From Chitinivibrionales bacterium (lineage in GTDB: Bacteria; Fibrobacterota; Chitinivibrionia; Chitinivibrionales; FEN-1185): DNA of 64,000 nt. This document shows, piece by piece, positions 1 through 8,587 of this stretch; the first letter of the stretch is position 1; every line of letters begins with the position of its first letter. The position numbers and the translations under genes are program-made. Under the pieces are notes generated by a model. The model ran no database searches. It was not told the DNA's origin and saw only the letters and a list, made by a program, of their open reading frames with translations. The stretch is from contig DATJAL010000002.1 of the NCBI GenBank assembly GCA_035516255.1, positions 1 through 64,000 of the forward strand. Direction: 5' to 3'.

Positions 1-135
1 TCCGATCTCAAGGCAAATATTTCTGATCTCATTATCAACCTCTTTGCTAAAAACAACTTTTCTGTATTTTGCTGGACAGACAAAGTGATAAAGCAAAACC
101 GAGACATTATGACTCTTATGTATATATTCGCTCAT
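1..135 (-). CDS. tnpA: IS200/IS605-family transposase TnpA, N-terminal part (runs off the window)
   Basis: Reading the minus strand from the ATG at 135 gives 45 codons open to the window edge, starting MSEYIHKSHNVSVLLYHFVC followed by PAKYRK. The pattern 'HNV..L.YH.V...KYR' is the N-terminal signature of the Y1 (HUH) single-strand transposases of IS200/IS605; the catalytic HUH pair and tyrosine would lie beyond the edge. These enzymes cut and rejoin single-stranded ends that fold into hairpins, and a perfect small hairpin sits 20 bp upstream of the start. Whether the gene is intact cannot be judged here. A RAYT (REP-associated) relative is the main alternative. Confidence 0.85.
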   Translation of the reverse strand, partial: MSEYIHKSHNVSVLLYHFVCPAKYRKVVFSKEVDNEIRNICLEIG

Positions 136-154
136 GCATAAGAAAATACAAAAG

Positions 155-171
155 TCGAAGCAGAGCTTCGA
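155..171. repeat. Perfect hairpin upstream of tnpA, probable IS200/IS605 end structure
   Basis: TCGAAGC (155-161), loop AGA, GCTTCGA (165-171): a perfect 7-bp stem with a 3-nt loop just upstream of the transposase start. Elements of this family carry subterminal imperfect or perfect hairpins instead of terminal inverted repeats, and the left-end hairpin lies upstream of tnpA. The exact left end and cleavage tetranucleotide are not identified; the AT-rich stretch to 235 probably holds the boundary. Confidence 0.6.
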
Positions 172-235
172 GGAATTATACCCAAGAGATTAAAATCAAA
201 ACTATAAATCATTAAAGAAGAAAAAATATTTATTA

Positions 236-2209
236 TTACATCCTAAACCCCAGCCTCATCCCCATATTAATCCCGAACCGTTCCAGAAACACCGGCAGCT
301 TCGCCATGTCGAAGTCATAGTAATATTCCCTGATATTCGGCCAGTCGAACACGTTGCACACCTCCACATAGCCGTCGAACCGCGTGAGAAAGCGGAGCCT
401 TTCGATGGGCTGGTAAAACTGTATTTTAAAATCGACCCGTTTGTAGTCCGGCACGCGTGAAAACGACGCGGCATAGGCCGGGCCCGAGTCTGAAATGTAA
501 ATCTCCCGGTACGGCAGCCCCGTGGAATAGAACCCGATCAGGAAAAACTGCATCCGGCCGGAAAGGGCCCTGTACCGCAGGATTGATTTCCCGGAAAAGG
601 GGACGTTCCATTCGTAGGGCACGCTGCCGGACTTGTAGGTGCGGGTCGCCTCGTTGAGGTCGAGCATGGTGGTGAGCTGCCAGTGCTCGAGGAGCGACAG
701 GATGACCGACGGCGCGGCGCCGCCGATGAGCAGCGGGCTTTCGAGCGACGGGTCCCACACCAGGTTGCCGGGCGTGAGCGAGCGCGCCGGGCAGCGGTCC
801 TTCCACTTGACATATGCGTCAAGCGACAGGTCGAGCCACCGGGCGGGGGCGGTCTGGCCGTTTACCGAAACGGAATACGTTTTTTCCAACGAGCCGCGGT
901 ATTCGTACACCGGCAGGCCGCGGATGTCGGGACGGGTCGTGGTGATGCCGGCAGATATGCCGGTTGACCATTTTTCATACTGGAGCTTCAGCCACAGGCC
1001 CGGGTCCGCGTACAACCGGTACCATGGCGCAATGCCGCCAACGAGAATGTTTGCGCCCATAGCCAGCCTGCCCGTGCTGCGCTGGCCGCCAGCATGGACC
1101 TGCACCTCGGTCTCATGAACGGATTCCTGTTTTGCAAGACCGAGGCTGTCCAATTCCCGCTGGGTCTGGCGCGCATTGGGCAGAATGGTCTGCTGTCCAT
1201 TCCATTCCAAGCGCTCGGTTTGGACCGAAACGTCGTACAGCGACGAGCCTTCCTGCACGCGGCAAAGTTCTGCCTTCAGGGTAGCGTTGGTGCGCTCGAC
1301 ATGGTCGAGTGGAATAATGTAAACGTATTTTTTCCCCTCGTAATACTGCTGGCGCGAGCCGCCTGCCGTGATCTTGAATACGCCGTCGCGAAGCGTGTCC
1401 TCGAACGAGACCGCGCCGATGCCCCAGGGCACGGTCATGGCCGGCCCATGGATTGACGGCTGGTAATTGTCCCATGCGAATAGCAGGTATTCCCTGAAAA
1501 GCTCCCTGTTCAGGGAATGCGTAGCGGTAAACACGCCGTCGCCGAACGTGGAGGGCATCCCGTATCCCAGGGCCGCCTGTTCCGAGCTTCTGGACTGGAG
1601 GCCCAGCCAGCTGATTTTATACGAGTCGGTGTTGGTGACCGACAGCTGGTACAGGTCGGCGCCTTTTCTTGCGGGAAGCGACAGTGAAATGTCCTGGCAC
1701 AGCGCTCCGATGCCGATGGAAAGCTCGGGTCGTGGAATAAGCATCGCGTTTGCCGGCCTGCTGATGCCGGGATCCGTGGCGATCACCGAGGCCGACGCGC
1801 CGGCATACCGTCCCGCAAGCTGGTCGGTGACGAGGCGCACCGTTTTCACCGTGGAGATCATGGTGGCGCTGTGGTCGCAGAAGGTGTTGTTGGAGAAATG
1901 CGAGGGCGCGAACGTCGGCACCGAATACGTCTGGAACATGTTGTCGAACGGGCTTTCGCCGTGAACGAGCAGCGACGACCCCGCTTCAGGCACGCCGATG
2001 ATGCCCGGCTTGAGCACGAGCAGTTTGTTCACGTCGTCGGTGAGCCCTGTCTGCTTTTCTTCCTGCTCGACCACCAGGCGCTCCTGCGTCGGGCTTTTTC
2101 TGCCAGTAACGGTGAGCGTGTCCACCGGATTGGAATGCGTTGTATCCGGAGCGGCAAATGGCGTCTCTGCAATGACAAGCGCGAACGCAAGGCGGCAAAG
2201 ATTTTTCAT
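236..2209 (-). CDS. TonB-dependent outer-membrane receptor
   Basis: 657 residues with an N-terminal signal peptide (about 1-20), then a plug-like domain about 30-155 containing 'VDTLTVTGRK' and 'LLVLKPGIIGVPEAGSSLLV', the layout of a TonB receptor plug in which the gate region precedes a 22-strand barrel. The rest has alternating aromatic and hydrophobic strands and ends in an aromatic-containing strand (GMRLGFRM), as outer-membrane barrels do. Length fits small TonB receptors. No TonB, ExbB/D or substrate gene is adjacent, so the ligand is unknown. A weak AGGA lies about 13 bases before the ATG. A receptor-like barrel with a signalling role is the alternative. Confidence 0.75.
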   Translation of the reverse strand: MKNLCRLAFALVIAETPFAAPDTTHSNPVDTLTVTGRKSPTQERLVVEQEEKQTGLTDDVNKLLVLKPGIIGVPEAGSSLLVHGESPFDNMFQTYSVPTFAPSHFSNNTFCDHSATMISTVKTVRLVTDQLAGRYAGASASVIATDPGISRPANAMLIPRPELSIGIGALCQDISLSLPARKGADLYQLSVTNTDSYKISWLGLQSRSSEQAALGYGMPSTFGDGVFTATHSLNRELFREYLLFAWDNYQPSIHGPAMTVPWGIGAVSFEDTLRDGVFKITAGGSRQQYYEGKKYVYIIPLDHVERTNATLKAELCRVQEGSSLYDVSVQTERLEWNGQQTILPNARQTQRELDSLGLAKQESVHETEVQVHAGGQRSTGRLAMGANILVGGIAPWYRLYADPGLWLKLQYEKWSTGISAGITTTRPDIRGLPVYEYRGSLEKTYSVSVNGQTAPARWLDLSLDAYVKWKDRCPARSLTPGNLVWDPSLESPLLIGGAAPSVILSLLEHWQLTTMLDLNEATRTYKSGSVPYEWNVPFSGKSILRYRALSGRMQFFLIGFYSTGLPYREIYISDSGPAYAASFSRVPDYKRVDFKIQFYQPIERLRFLTRFDGYVEVCNVFDWPNIREYYYDFDMAKLPVFLERFGINMGMRLGFRM

Positions 2210-2256
2210 GAACGGAGCATCCTAAGTGATTCCCTAATTAGCGGCATGCGCTGCCG

Positions 2257-2334
2257 TCATTCCCGCGGAAGCGGGAATCCAAGATGGAAATACCATAAGA
2301 GACGATGGACTCCCGCTTTCGCGGGAGTGACAGA
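2257..2334. repeat. REP/BIME-like pair of inverted palindromes
   Basis: Two GC-rich hairpins face each other: ATTCCCGC..GCGGGAAT (2259-2278) and CTCCCGC-TTTC-GCGGGAG (2310-2327), flanked by TCATTCCCGC at one side and GCGGGAGTGA at the other, so the whole 78 bp is itself an inverted repeat. This 'TCATTCCCGC..GCGGGAATCCA' unit is a well-known mobile intergenic repeat type in many bacteria. It lies upstream of the TonB receptor and beyond the end of the lactonase-like gene. Confidence 0.75.
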
Positions 2335-2469
2335 TGTCGCCATATTCTTGGATTCTTAGAATCTCCCTAAACCCAAAATAACAGGATGTAAAGCGTGATA
2401 GAAACTTTGAGACAAGACTACGCAGTGACGGGAATTTTATTGCGAAAAGTAAATTGTTTTGGGATGGAT

Positions 2470-4317
2470 TTATGCGAAATCAATGCGGGCAATCGCATAC
2501 GGGCCGAGTGAAATGCGGAGCCTTCCATGCAATGAGAATAATTTTCTTCCTGGATTTTTCCTGAACTGATCTGAATCCAGACACGCTTTAGAAACCGTTT
2601 TTCTATCCAGATATTTTACCGACACGGTATCCGGCGGATCATGTATCAACACATCCCTTTTTTCCTGAGTCATATTTGCAATCAAGCAACGCTTCCTGTT
2701 TTTTGTTTCCAGAATGCATGCTTCGACGGTCCTCCTGTTTTCATCCTGAAACACCCTTACATTGCCGCCGGCAAATTCCCCAATGTCAGCAAACACCTGA
2801 TACACGGGGAATACTCGCGCCCCGTTTTTTTCCATGATGCCGCAATCGCCCGTTGTTTCGAAATAGGTAACGCCCGAAACGCCCGCCTCCGCCAGCCTGA
2901 TGATGCTTCCCAGCGTCCATGCTGCCCCAAAAAGGGTTTTCTGGCGCGCATCGGGGCCATGGTCTTTTTGCGGCGATTCGGGAACGGGGCGCGGGCGCAG
3001 CGTGATTGGGGTCAAAAAAATGTCTTTGCCCGGAAACAGGTTTTTCGCCGCACGCACCGTATGCGGCTGCCCTTCCAGATTGTCAATAACTGAGGAATCA
3101 TCAAAGGCGTGAACCTGGGGATTTGCCGAATAGCAAACGCCATCGCAGTTCTCCAGGTGGGGACGGTTTCTGTTGATTTCGACGAAATACCGGTCTGCGC
3201 CGGTAATTACCGCCGCTTTCGGTGCGCATTTTCTCAGCATGTCAATTACGGCGCGAATCGTCTCATGGGAGGTGACCTTCTCCCCTTTCCGGAACACAAG
3301 AAACCGTTTTACGCGCGATCCTTGATCTCCAAAGACTTTTTCCAAGCGTTTGACGTCCTGGTTAAACAGGAGTTTTTCTTTCCTGAAATACAAAGCCAGT
3401 TCCAAAGGCATGCTCAATGCTTTTGAATATGCTGCCGCTGTTTTCATGATTTCGGGAAGTTTTTTATCATCAACCGGCACATTCACACGGAGATGTGAAA
3501 AACGGCACGCTTGCAGTAATTGCAATTCCCTTTTGTCATAAAGCCTTATTTGGTCGGGAATGGCTGTTCCAATTTCCGGAACAATAAACGCTTTTTTTAT
3601 TGAAAAATCAACATGAATAAATTTTGTTGTAGAACTTTTATTCTTGGTTTGCCCCTGCGTCTTCACCCGCAATAAAACTCCCTGCGACACCTTTTCCCCT
3701 TTTTTCATCCTGAACGGTATATTGTCGAGCAGCGGAGGGCAATAAGTTTTGAACGAAGCGTCGGTCCAATTCCTTTGGTCTTCCGTCTCAAAAACATTCC
3801 CGAAAAACCGCAGTTCACCTGAAATTCCATGACCGAACCGCTGACGGAGCGCGCGGATATCCTTAAACGGCTGCCGCGGTTCCACCAAGGCAGGAAATCG
3901 TGATATCTCCTTTGACCCGCTTATGGTTTCAACCATAACCTTTTTCCCGGCGCATTCCTTTAACGGATGCAACACACACATCCCAATCCGGTTATAATCA
4001 AATGCAGGACCCGCTATTCCCTGCATGGAGAATGAAATCGTATTATCATCTGATCCTTCAATAGTTCCATGCCAACCAAAACGGATTTCATTCCTCGAGT
4101 GACGGCAATCAAATTCAATCCTAAATGATCGCGCCTTTTTTTCAACAGAGACATTTTTTATTTCAGGCGTTATGGTGTTCCAGTATTTATCGCGCACGGC
4201 AGCATAAATCCGCCGAACGACCTCGATATCGCCTGCCATCACGTTACGGATTGACCCATCACAATACGTGCAAAAAAGGTCACCGGCCCGAAGTACAATG
4301 GGTAGGGATGTTTTCAT
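2470..4317 (-). CDS. D-apionate lactonase-like protein
   Basis: About 615 residues from the ATG at 4317 (an upstream in-frame ATG at 4353 and TTG at 4359 are possible; none has a strong ribosome-binding site). The order of conserved blocks matches the ApnL family of D-apionate lactonases as I know it: 'GSIRNVMAGDIEVVRRIY.AVRD..W.TI.PEI', 'CVLHPLKECAG', and 'FETEDQRNWTDASFKTYC', then a TIM-barrel-like middle and a beta-rich C-terminal domain. ApnL opens the lactone of oxidised apiose in plant-cell-wall sugar use. No other apiose-pathway gene is nearby, so the physiological substrate is inferred from family only. Cytoplasmic; no signal peptide seen. Base composition is lower in GC than neighbouring genes. 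Confidence 0.6.
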   Translation of the reverse strand: MKTSLPIVLRAGDLFCTYCDGSIRNVMAGDIEVVRRIYAAVRDKYWNTITPEIKNVSVEKKARSFRIEFDCRHSRNEIRFGWHGTIEGSDDNTISFSMQGIAGPAFDYNRIGMCVLHPLKECAGKKVMVETISGSKEISRFPALVEPRQPFKDIRALRQRFGHGISGELRFFGNVFETEDQRNWTDASFKTYCPPLLDNIPFRMKKGEKVSQGVLLRVKTQGQTKNKSSTTKFIHVDFSIKKAFIVPEIGTAIPDQIRLYDKRELQLLQACRFSHLRVNVPVDDKKLPEIMKTAAAYSKALSMPLELALYFRKEKLLFNQDVKRLEKVFGDQGSRVKRFLVFRKGEKVTSHETIRAVIDMLRKCAPKAAVITGADRYFVEINRNRPHLENCDGVCYSANPQVHAFDDSSVIDNLEGQPHTVRAAKNLFPGKDIFLTPITLRPRPVPESPQKDHGPDARQKTLFGAAWTLGSIIRLAEAGVSGVTYFETTGDCGIMEKNGARVFPVYQVFADIGEFAGGNVRVFQDENRRTVEACILETKNRKRCLIANMTQEKRDVLIHDPPDTVSVKYLDRKTVSKACLDSDQFRKNPGRKLFSLHGRLRISLGPYAIARIDFA

Positions 4318-4407
4318 GATAAAGTTACCTATTATCAATTGATTCTTTTGCATACACAATGTAATATTTTATCAACATGAAAAGCTTTTAATTTTTTAAC
4401 AAGTCTT

Positions 4408-4436
4408 TTGAAAAACGGCCCGCGACTTGTTATAAT
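4408..4436 (+). promoter_or_regulatory. Sigma-70-type promoter for the histidine kinase operon
   Basis: TTGAAA (4408-4413) and TATAAT (4431-4436) are separated by exactly 17 bp, a near-consensus housekeeping promoter, 48 bp before the kinase start codon and reading toward it. It is the best sigma-70 match noticed in the window. Confidence 0.75.
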
Positions 4437-4483
4437 ATACCAAGACGCGGCTTTTACGTCCAAAACCCTGTTTTTGCAATTTT

Positions 4484-5581
4484 ATGAAATCAAATACCCC
4501 CACCACCTGGTTTCGGTTGCTATTTGGCAGAAAGGCAAAACCTTACATTGTCTTTTGCGCCATCATGGGCGCGTACCTTCCCGTGCAGATGGTTCTTCTG
4601 CAGCTGCTGCGCGAGGACACCACCATTACCTTTGCCGTTGTTCCCATTCTCTTTTCCGGATGGTTTCTGGGTCCTCTGTGGGCGGGCGGATCCGGCGTCA
4701 TCGTCATCATCGGCTTCTGCCTGCTTAAATATTTTACCTTCGGCATGGACTCGCTCGTGGAGATGGCCATCGGGTCATTGTCGATTTTCATTTTCTCCCT
4801 TATCGGGATCGCCATCGGCCGCATGGAAGAGCTCAACCGGCTCCTTAAGAAAGAGCTCAACGCCAGGAAAATCGCGGAGCAGCAGCTTTCGCGCTCGAAC
4901 AACGAGCTCCAGCAGTTCGCCTATATCGCCTCGCACGACCTGCAGGAGCCGCTCCGTAAAATCACCGCGTTCGGGTCGCGGCTCGCCGACAAATACAAGA
5001 GCGCGCTGGACGAACAGGCCCAGGATTACCTCGCCCGCATGCAGAACGCGGCCGTGCGCATGCAGAGCCTCATCGACGGCCTGCTCACCTATTCGCGGGT
5101 CACCACCAAGGCCCAGCCCTTCTCCCAGGTCGACCTTTCGGTGATCGCAAGCGAGGTGCTCGTTGACCTCGAAACAAAGATCAAGGACACCGGCGCAAAG
5201 ATCGAGTGCGTCGTGAACGCCGTGATCGCGGCAGACCCTTTACAAATGCGCCAGCTGTTCCAGAACCTCATCGGCAACGCGCTCAAATACCACGCGCCGG
5301 GCGTTGCACCCGAGATCAAGGTGCGCGCGGCGATTGAGGGCAGGCAATGTACCGTCACCGTGAGCGACAACGGAATCGGGTTTGAGCAGCAGTACGCGGA
5401 ACAGATTTTCGGCGTGTTCACGCGGCTCCACGGCCGCTCGAGCGGCTACGAAGGCTCGGGCATAGGCCTTTCGGTGTGCCGCAAAATCGTTGAGCGCCAC
5501 GGCGGGACCATCACCGCAAAGGCGGAACTGGGAAAGGGCGCGACGTTTACGGCGTTGATACCGGTTCAGCAGGCGGCATGA
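4484..5581 (+). CDS. Membrane sensor histidine kinase
   Basis: 365 residues. About 20-112 holds three to four hydrophobic segments resembling a DUF4118/MASE-like membrane sensor; 113-140 is a short coiled coil; the HisKA H-box is 'ASHDLQEPLRK' with the phosphorylatable His at 151; the ATPase domain shows the N box 'QLFQNLIGNALKY', G1 'VSDNGIGF' and G2 'GSGIGLSVCRKIVERHGG'. The H-box type is that of phytochrome-like kinases that pair with stand-alone receiver proteins, and such a receiver is the next gene. No clear ribosome-binding site precedes the ATG. First gene of a three-gene set with the REC and REC-PP2C proteins, read from the promoter at 4408. Signal sensed is unknown. Confidence 0.9.
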   Translation: MKSNTPTTWFRLLFGRKAKPYIVFCAIMGAYLPVQMVLLQLLREDTTITFAVVPILFSGWFLGPLWAGGSGVIVIIGFCLLKYFTFGMDSLVEMAIGSLSIFIFSLIGIAIGRMEELNRLLKKELNARKIAEQQLSRSNNELQQFAYIASHDLQEPLRKITAFGSRLADKYKSALDEQAQDYLARMQNAAVRMQSLIDGLLTYSRVTTKAQPFSQVDLSVIASEVLVDLETKIKDTGAKIECVVNAVIAADPLQMRQLFQNLIGNALKYHAPGVAPEIKVRAAIEGRQCTVTVSDNGIGFEQQYAEQIFGVFTRLHGRSSGYEGSGIGLSVCRKIVERHGGTITAKAELGKGATFTALIPVQQAA

Positions 5582-5667
5582 TCCGCTGTAATCACGCAAT
5601 GCGTCACCTATCTTTTATGTATTGTCAATACAGGTTGGTTGAGGATTAAATCATGAAGGGGTAATTC

Positions 5668-6120
5668 ATGCAGGATAAAAAAAGTTCCGTCGTCATCCTC
5701 ATGGCCGACGACGACGAAGACGACCGTCTCATGGCGAAAGAGGCGTTCACCGAGGTGAAGCTCATCAATTTTTTCCATACCGTTGAAAACGGCGAGGAGC
5801 TGATGGACTACCTGCACCGGAGGGGAAAATACGCCGACCCTGCCGCGTCGCCGAGGCCCGGGCTCATCCTGCTCGACCTCAACATGCCGAAAAAAGACGG
5901 CCGCCAGGCGCTCAAGGAGATAAAGGCAGACCCTCTGCTTCGCTCCATTCCCATCGTGGTGCTCACCACGTCCAAGGCAGAAGAAGACATTTTGCGCAGC
6001 TACGACCTCGGCGTCAATTCGTTCATTGTCAAGCCCGTCTCGTTCGCGGGGCTCGTTGACATCATGAAAACGCTCACGAAGTACTGGTTCGAGATCGTTG
6101 AACTTCCACCCCAGGCCTGA
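5668..6120 (+). CDS. Single-domain response regulator (Rcp1-like)
   Basis: 150 residues forming only a receiver domain. Acidic pocket at 14-16 (ADDDEDD), phospho-acceptor Asp70 in 'LLDLNMPKKDG', conserved Thr100 and Lys122 ('FIVKPV'). The long loop before the acceptor and the 'DLNMPKKDGR' motif are typical of the receivers that work with phytochrome-type kinases. It has no output domain, so it probably acts as a phosphotransfer link or by protein binding. Start supported by AAGGGGT upstream. Lies 86 bp after the kinase and 3 bp before the next gene. Confidence 0.92.
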   Translation: MQDKKSSVVILMADDDEDDRLMAKEAFTEVKLINFFHTVENGEELMDYLHRRGKYADPAASPRPGLILLDLNMPKKDGRQALKEIKADPLLRSIPIVVLTTSKAEEDILRSYDLGVNSFIVKPVSFAGLVDIMKTLTKYWFEIVELPPQA

Positions 6121-6123
6121 CCC

Positions 6124-7314
6124 ATGGAAAAGCGCCCCATCGTGCGAGTCTGCCTTGTCGACGACGACGAGGATTACTACATCATCACGAGCGACCTTCT
6201 CCGCGAGATCACCTCGTTCTCGTTCAAGATCACCTGGTTCAACACCTTCGAAAAGGCGCTCGTAGGGCTCGACCATCCCGATTTCGACGTGTTCGTGTTC
6301 GACTACTGGCTCGGCGCCAAGACCGGGCTCGACCTTCTGCGCGCCGTGATCGCGAAGAACATCAGGATTCCGGTGATCATGCTCACGGGCCACGGCGACC
6401 GTGAGATCGACATGGAGGCGATGAAGGTGGGCGCAGCCGACTATCTGGTGAAGGGGAAAATAGACGCGGCGACCCTCGAGCGATCCATACGCTACGCGAT
6501 CGAGCATGCCAAGGTGCTCGAGGAGCTTCGCGCGTCGCGCGATTCGCTCCGCAAAACCAGCCTTGAACTCGAAAAAGCGCTTGCGGGCATCAACGAGGAA
6601 CTCGAGATGGCCCGGCGCGTCCAGAAATCCATGCTGCCCCCTACCGTTGAAACGCGGCCGGGATTCGACTGCTCGGCCGTGTTCCTTCCCACCGGGTTCG
6701 TGGGCGGCGACATGTACGATGTGGTGCATCTCTCCGACACCCATGTCGCGTTCCTTATCCTTGACGTATGCGGCCATGGCGTGCCTGCCGCGCTCATTTC
6801 GGCAATGGCAAAAGTGTCGTTTGCGCGGTACCTTCCGAAAAACCCCTCGCCCATGGCGGTCTTTTCGCAGGTAAATGCCGAGCTCTGCTCGTTCATGCCC
6901 GAGGGCCGCTATGCAACGGGCTTCCTTGCCGTGCTCGACGTGAAGAAAAAGGAACTGCTGTTCTCCCGCGCTGGCCATCCTCCCGCCGCGCTCGCGAGCC
7001 CTCAAAAAGGGTCCGTTGACTACCTCACCACGGGCGCGCCGCTCATCGGCGCGTTCGCCGACAGCGAATTCGAGCAGGCCTCGGTGGCCGTTGCGGCTGG
7101 CGACGTGATGGTGCTGTACACCGACGGGCTCATGGAAAGCGTCAACGAGAAAAACGAGCGCTATCCCATGAAGGAGATGGAGGAAATAATGCTTAACGCC
7201 GGAAACAAATCCGCGGACGCGATCGGCAAGGCGATTATTTCCTCATTGAAAAAATTTGCGGGCAAGACCCTGCAGCATGATGACATCACGGTGCTGGTGA
7301 TGAAGGTTCATTAA
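6124..7314 (+). CDS. Response regulator with PP2C/SpoIIE-type phosphatase output
   Basis: 396 residues. Receiver domain 1-125 with acceptor Asp60 ('VFDYWLGAKTG'), coiled-coil linker about 130-170 ('ELEKALAGINEELEMARRVQ'), then a PPM/SpoIIE serine phosphatase domain about 185-396 with the family blocks 'GGDMYDVV', 'DVCGHGVPAALIS', 'GRYATGFLAVLD', 'AGHPPA' and 'LYTDGLMESVNEK'. Such RsbU-like proteins dephosphorylate an anti-sigma-factor antagonist to switch a partner protein. No antagonist (STAS) or anti-sigma gene is in the window, so the target is unknown. Begins 3 bp after the previous gene; same operon. Confidence 0.92.
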   Translation: MEKRPIVRVCLVDDDEDYYIITSDLLREITSFSFKITWFNTFEKALVGLDHPDFDVFVFDYWLGAKTGLDLLRAVIAKNIRIPVIMLTGHGDREIDMEAMKVGAADYLVKGKIDAATLERSIRYAIEHAKVLEELRASRDSLRKTSLELEKALAGINEELEMARRVQKSMLPPTVETRPGFDCSAVFLPTGFVGGDMYDVVHLSDTHVAFLILDVCGHGVPAALISAMAKVSFARYLPKNPSPMAVFSQVNAELCSFMPEGRYATGFLAVLDVKKKELLFSRAGHPPAALASPQKGSVDYLTTGAPLIGAFADSEFEQASVAVAAGDVMVLYTDGLMESVNEKNERYPMKEMEEIMLNAGNKSADAIGKAIISSLKKFAGKTLQHDDITVLVMKVH

Positions 7315-7400
7315 ACCGTCTTCTTGATTTCCCACATACCAAGCTCGTGTTGTTGGAGCCGTGCTTACTAATTTCTGTTTTACAAAACAATATTAATCTT

Positions 7401-7930
7401 GGCGTTCCGCGGCTTTGCCGCGGAAGACCGCCGGGGTCCGGGCAGCGCCGCGCTCCAGCGCGGCCTCCAGTCCGGCCTAACGCTTGTCATAAGTCAACTT
7501 ACCATTCTTGTTTTTACCCAGCGGCCCAGCCGCAGCCGAAGGTGCATAAACATTTTTTATTTTCATTCTTCGCCATCAGCGCGGTCCCGAGGCTTAAATG
7601 GCTCGCCAGGATGAATAACCTTGTACCGAGTATCGCTTGTGGAGTTTGAAAAGAAGGAGGAGGATGTGCCGCGCCGGTGAGGACTGGAGGGTTCGCTGGA
7701 GCGCACCGTCATTTCATTCCCTGAGGTAAGGTAAATTGCGCTGCGCGCTTTTATTATACCATTTGTCTCATGCCGGCCACCTCATCGCCCGGTCGTCGAG
7801 CAGCCGCTTTTAAGCGGCGTATCGAGACGCGGGCGGTCCGGCCAACGAGGCGAATAGCCGAGCCCGAAAGGAGGCACAGTGTCGTGACCAGTAGACGCCA
7901 TTATAGTGCTTATCGGCGAGCTCTCCTGGT
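7401..7930 (+). ncRNA. Candidate structured RNA region, no protein gene
   Basis: The 658 bp between the PP2C gene and hisH hold no convincing ORF but many strong stems: TTCCGCGG-CTTTG-CCGCGGAA (7405-7425), GCCGCGC-TCCA-GCGCGGC (7447-7464), and a long hairpin around 7796-7835 built on GCCGCTT/AAGCGGC with flanking TCGA/TCGA and GCCCG/CGGGC pairs. TGTGCC near 7666 can pair with GGCACA near 7875, closing a multi-stem domain of about 210 nt. Strand is assumed from neighbours. An orphan HEARO/omega-type RNA is one possibility, from general architecture only; a mobile repeat remnant or hisHF leader are others. Boundaries are approximate. Confidence 0.35.
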
Positions 7931-7972
7931 TACTTGAATTGCAGCCGGAAATTATTTTTAAACGGTGTCATT

Positions 7973-8587
7973 ATGATCTCCATCATTGATTACAAAGCGG
8001 GAAACCTCACCTCGGTCAAGCGGGCGCTCGATTTTCTCGGCATCCAAAGCGTGATCACGCCGGACGCCGAGGTTGTCCGCAAGAGCGAGCGCATCATTTT
8101 TCCGGGGGTTGGAAACGCGGCAGCCGCCGTGCCGGTGCTGCGCGAGCGCGGCATCGACAAGGCGCTTGCGGAGGCATTCAGCGCGGGAACGCCGATGCTG
8201 GGCATCTGCCTGGGCACGCAGATCATTCTGTCGCGCTCCGAGGAGGGAAACACCGAATGCCTCGGATTGATAAAGGGAAATGTGTTAAAATTTTCCCTCA
8301 AGGACGCCTCGCTTAAAATTCCCCACATGGGCTGGAACAAACTCATCATGAAAAAGAAGCATTTTCTTTTAAAGGACGTTCCGCCCGGCACGCAGATGTA
8401 CTTCGTCCACTCATTTTATCCCAGGCCGGACAACGAATCCGCCGTCATCGCCTCGTGCGAGTACGAGATAGAATTCCCGGCCGCGATCGGCGTTAACAAC
8501 CTTTTCGCCACGCAGTTCCACCCGGAAAAAAGCGGGCCGCCGGGACTTTCTATCCTCAAAAACTTCGCCGCCTGGGAGCCGCAATAA
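7973..8587 (+). CDS. hisH: Imidazole glycerol phosphate synthase, glutaminase subunit HisH
   Basis: 204 residues from the ATG at 7973, where the family's usual start [11 protein letters not shown] begins; an upstream in-frame start at 7934 would add an unrelated tail. Class I glutamine amidotransferase with nucleophile Cys79 ('GICLGTQ') and the His183/Glu185 pair ('FHPEKS'). HisH releases ammonia from glutamine and passes it to HisF in the fifth step of histidine synthesis, also feeding AICAR to purine synthesis. Its stop overlaps the hisF start by one base (TAATG), as expected for an obligate heterodimer. No other his gene is in the window. Confidence 0.95.
   Translation: MISIIDYKAGNLTSVKRALDFLGIQSVITPDAEVVRKSERIIFPGVGNAAAAVPVLRERGIDKALAEAFSAGTPMLGICLGTQIILSRSEEGNTECLGLIKGNVLKFSLKDASLKIPHMGWNKLIMKKKHFLLKDVPPGTQMYFVHSFYPRPDNESAVIASCEYEIEFPAAIGVNNLFATQFHPEKSGPPGLSILKNFAAWEPQ

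Noticed and set aside
5608-7005. 465-residue minus-strand ORF opposite the receiver genes
   Set aside because: It is the antisense shadow of two convincing receiver genes, with low-complexity His/Glu/Arg content and no domain.
7401-7500. Integron attC-like half (GCCTAACGCTTG..AAGTCAAC)
   Set aside because: GTTAGGC appears on the minus strand in a setting like the right half of an attC site, but no matching RYYYAAC partner box lies at the needed distance and no integrase or cassette array is seen.
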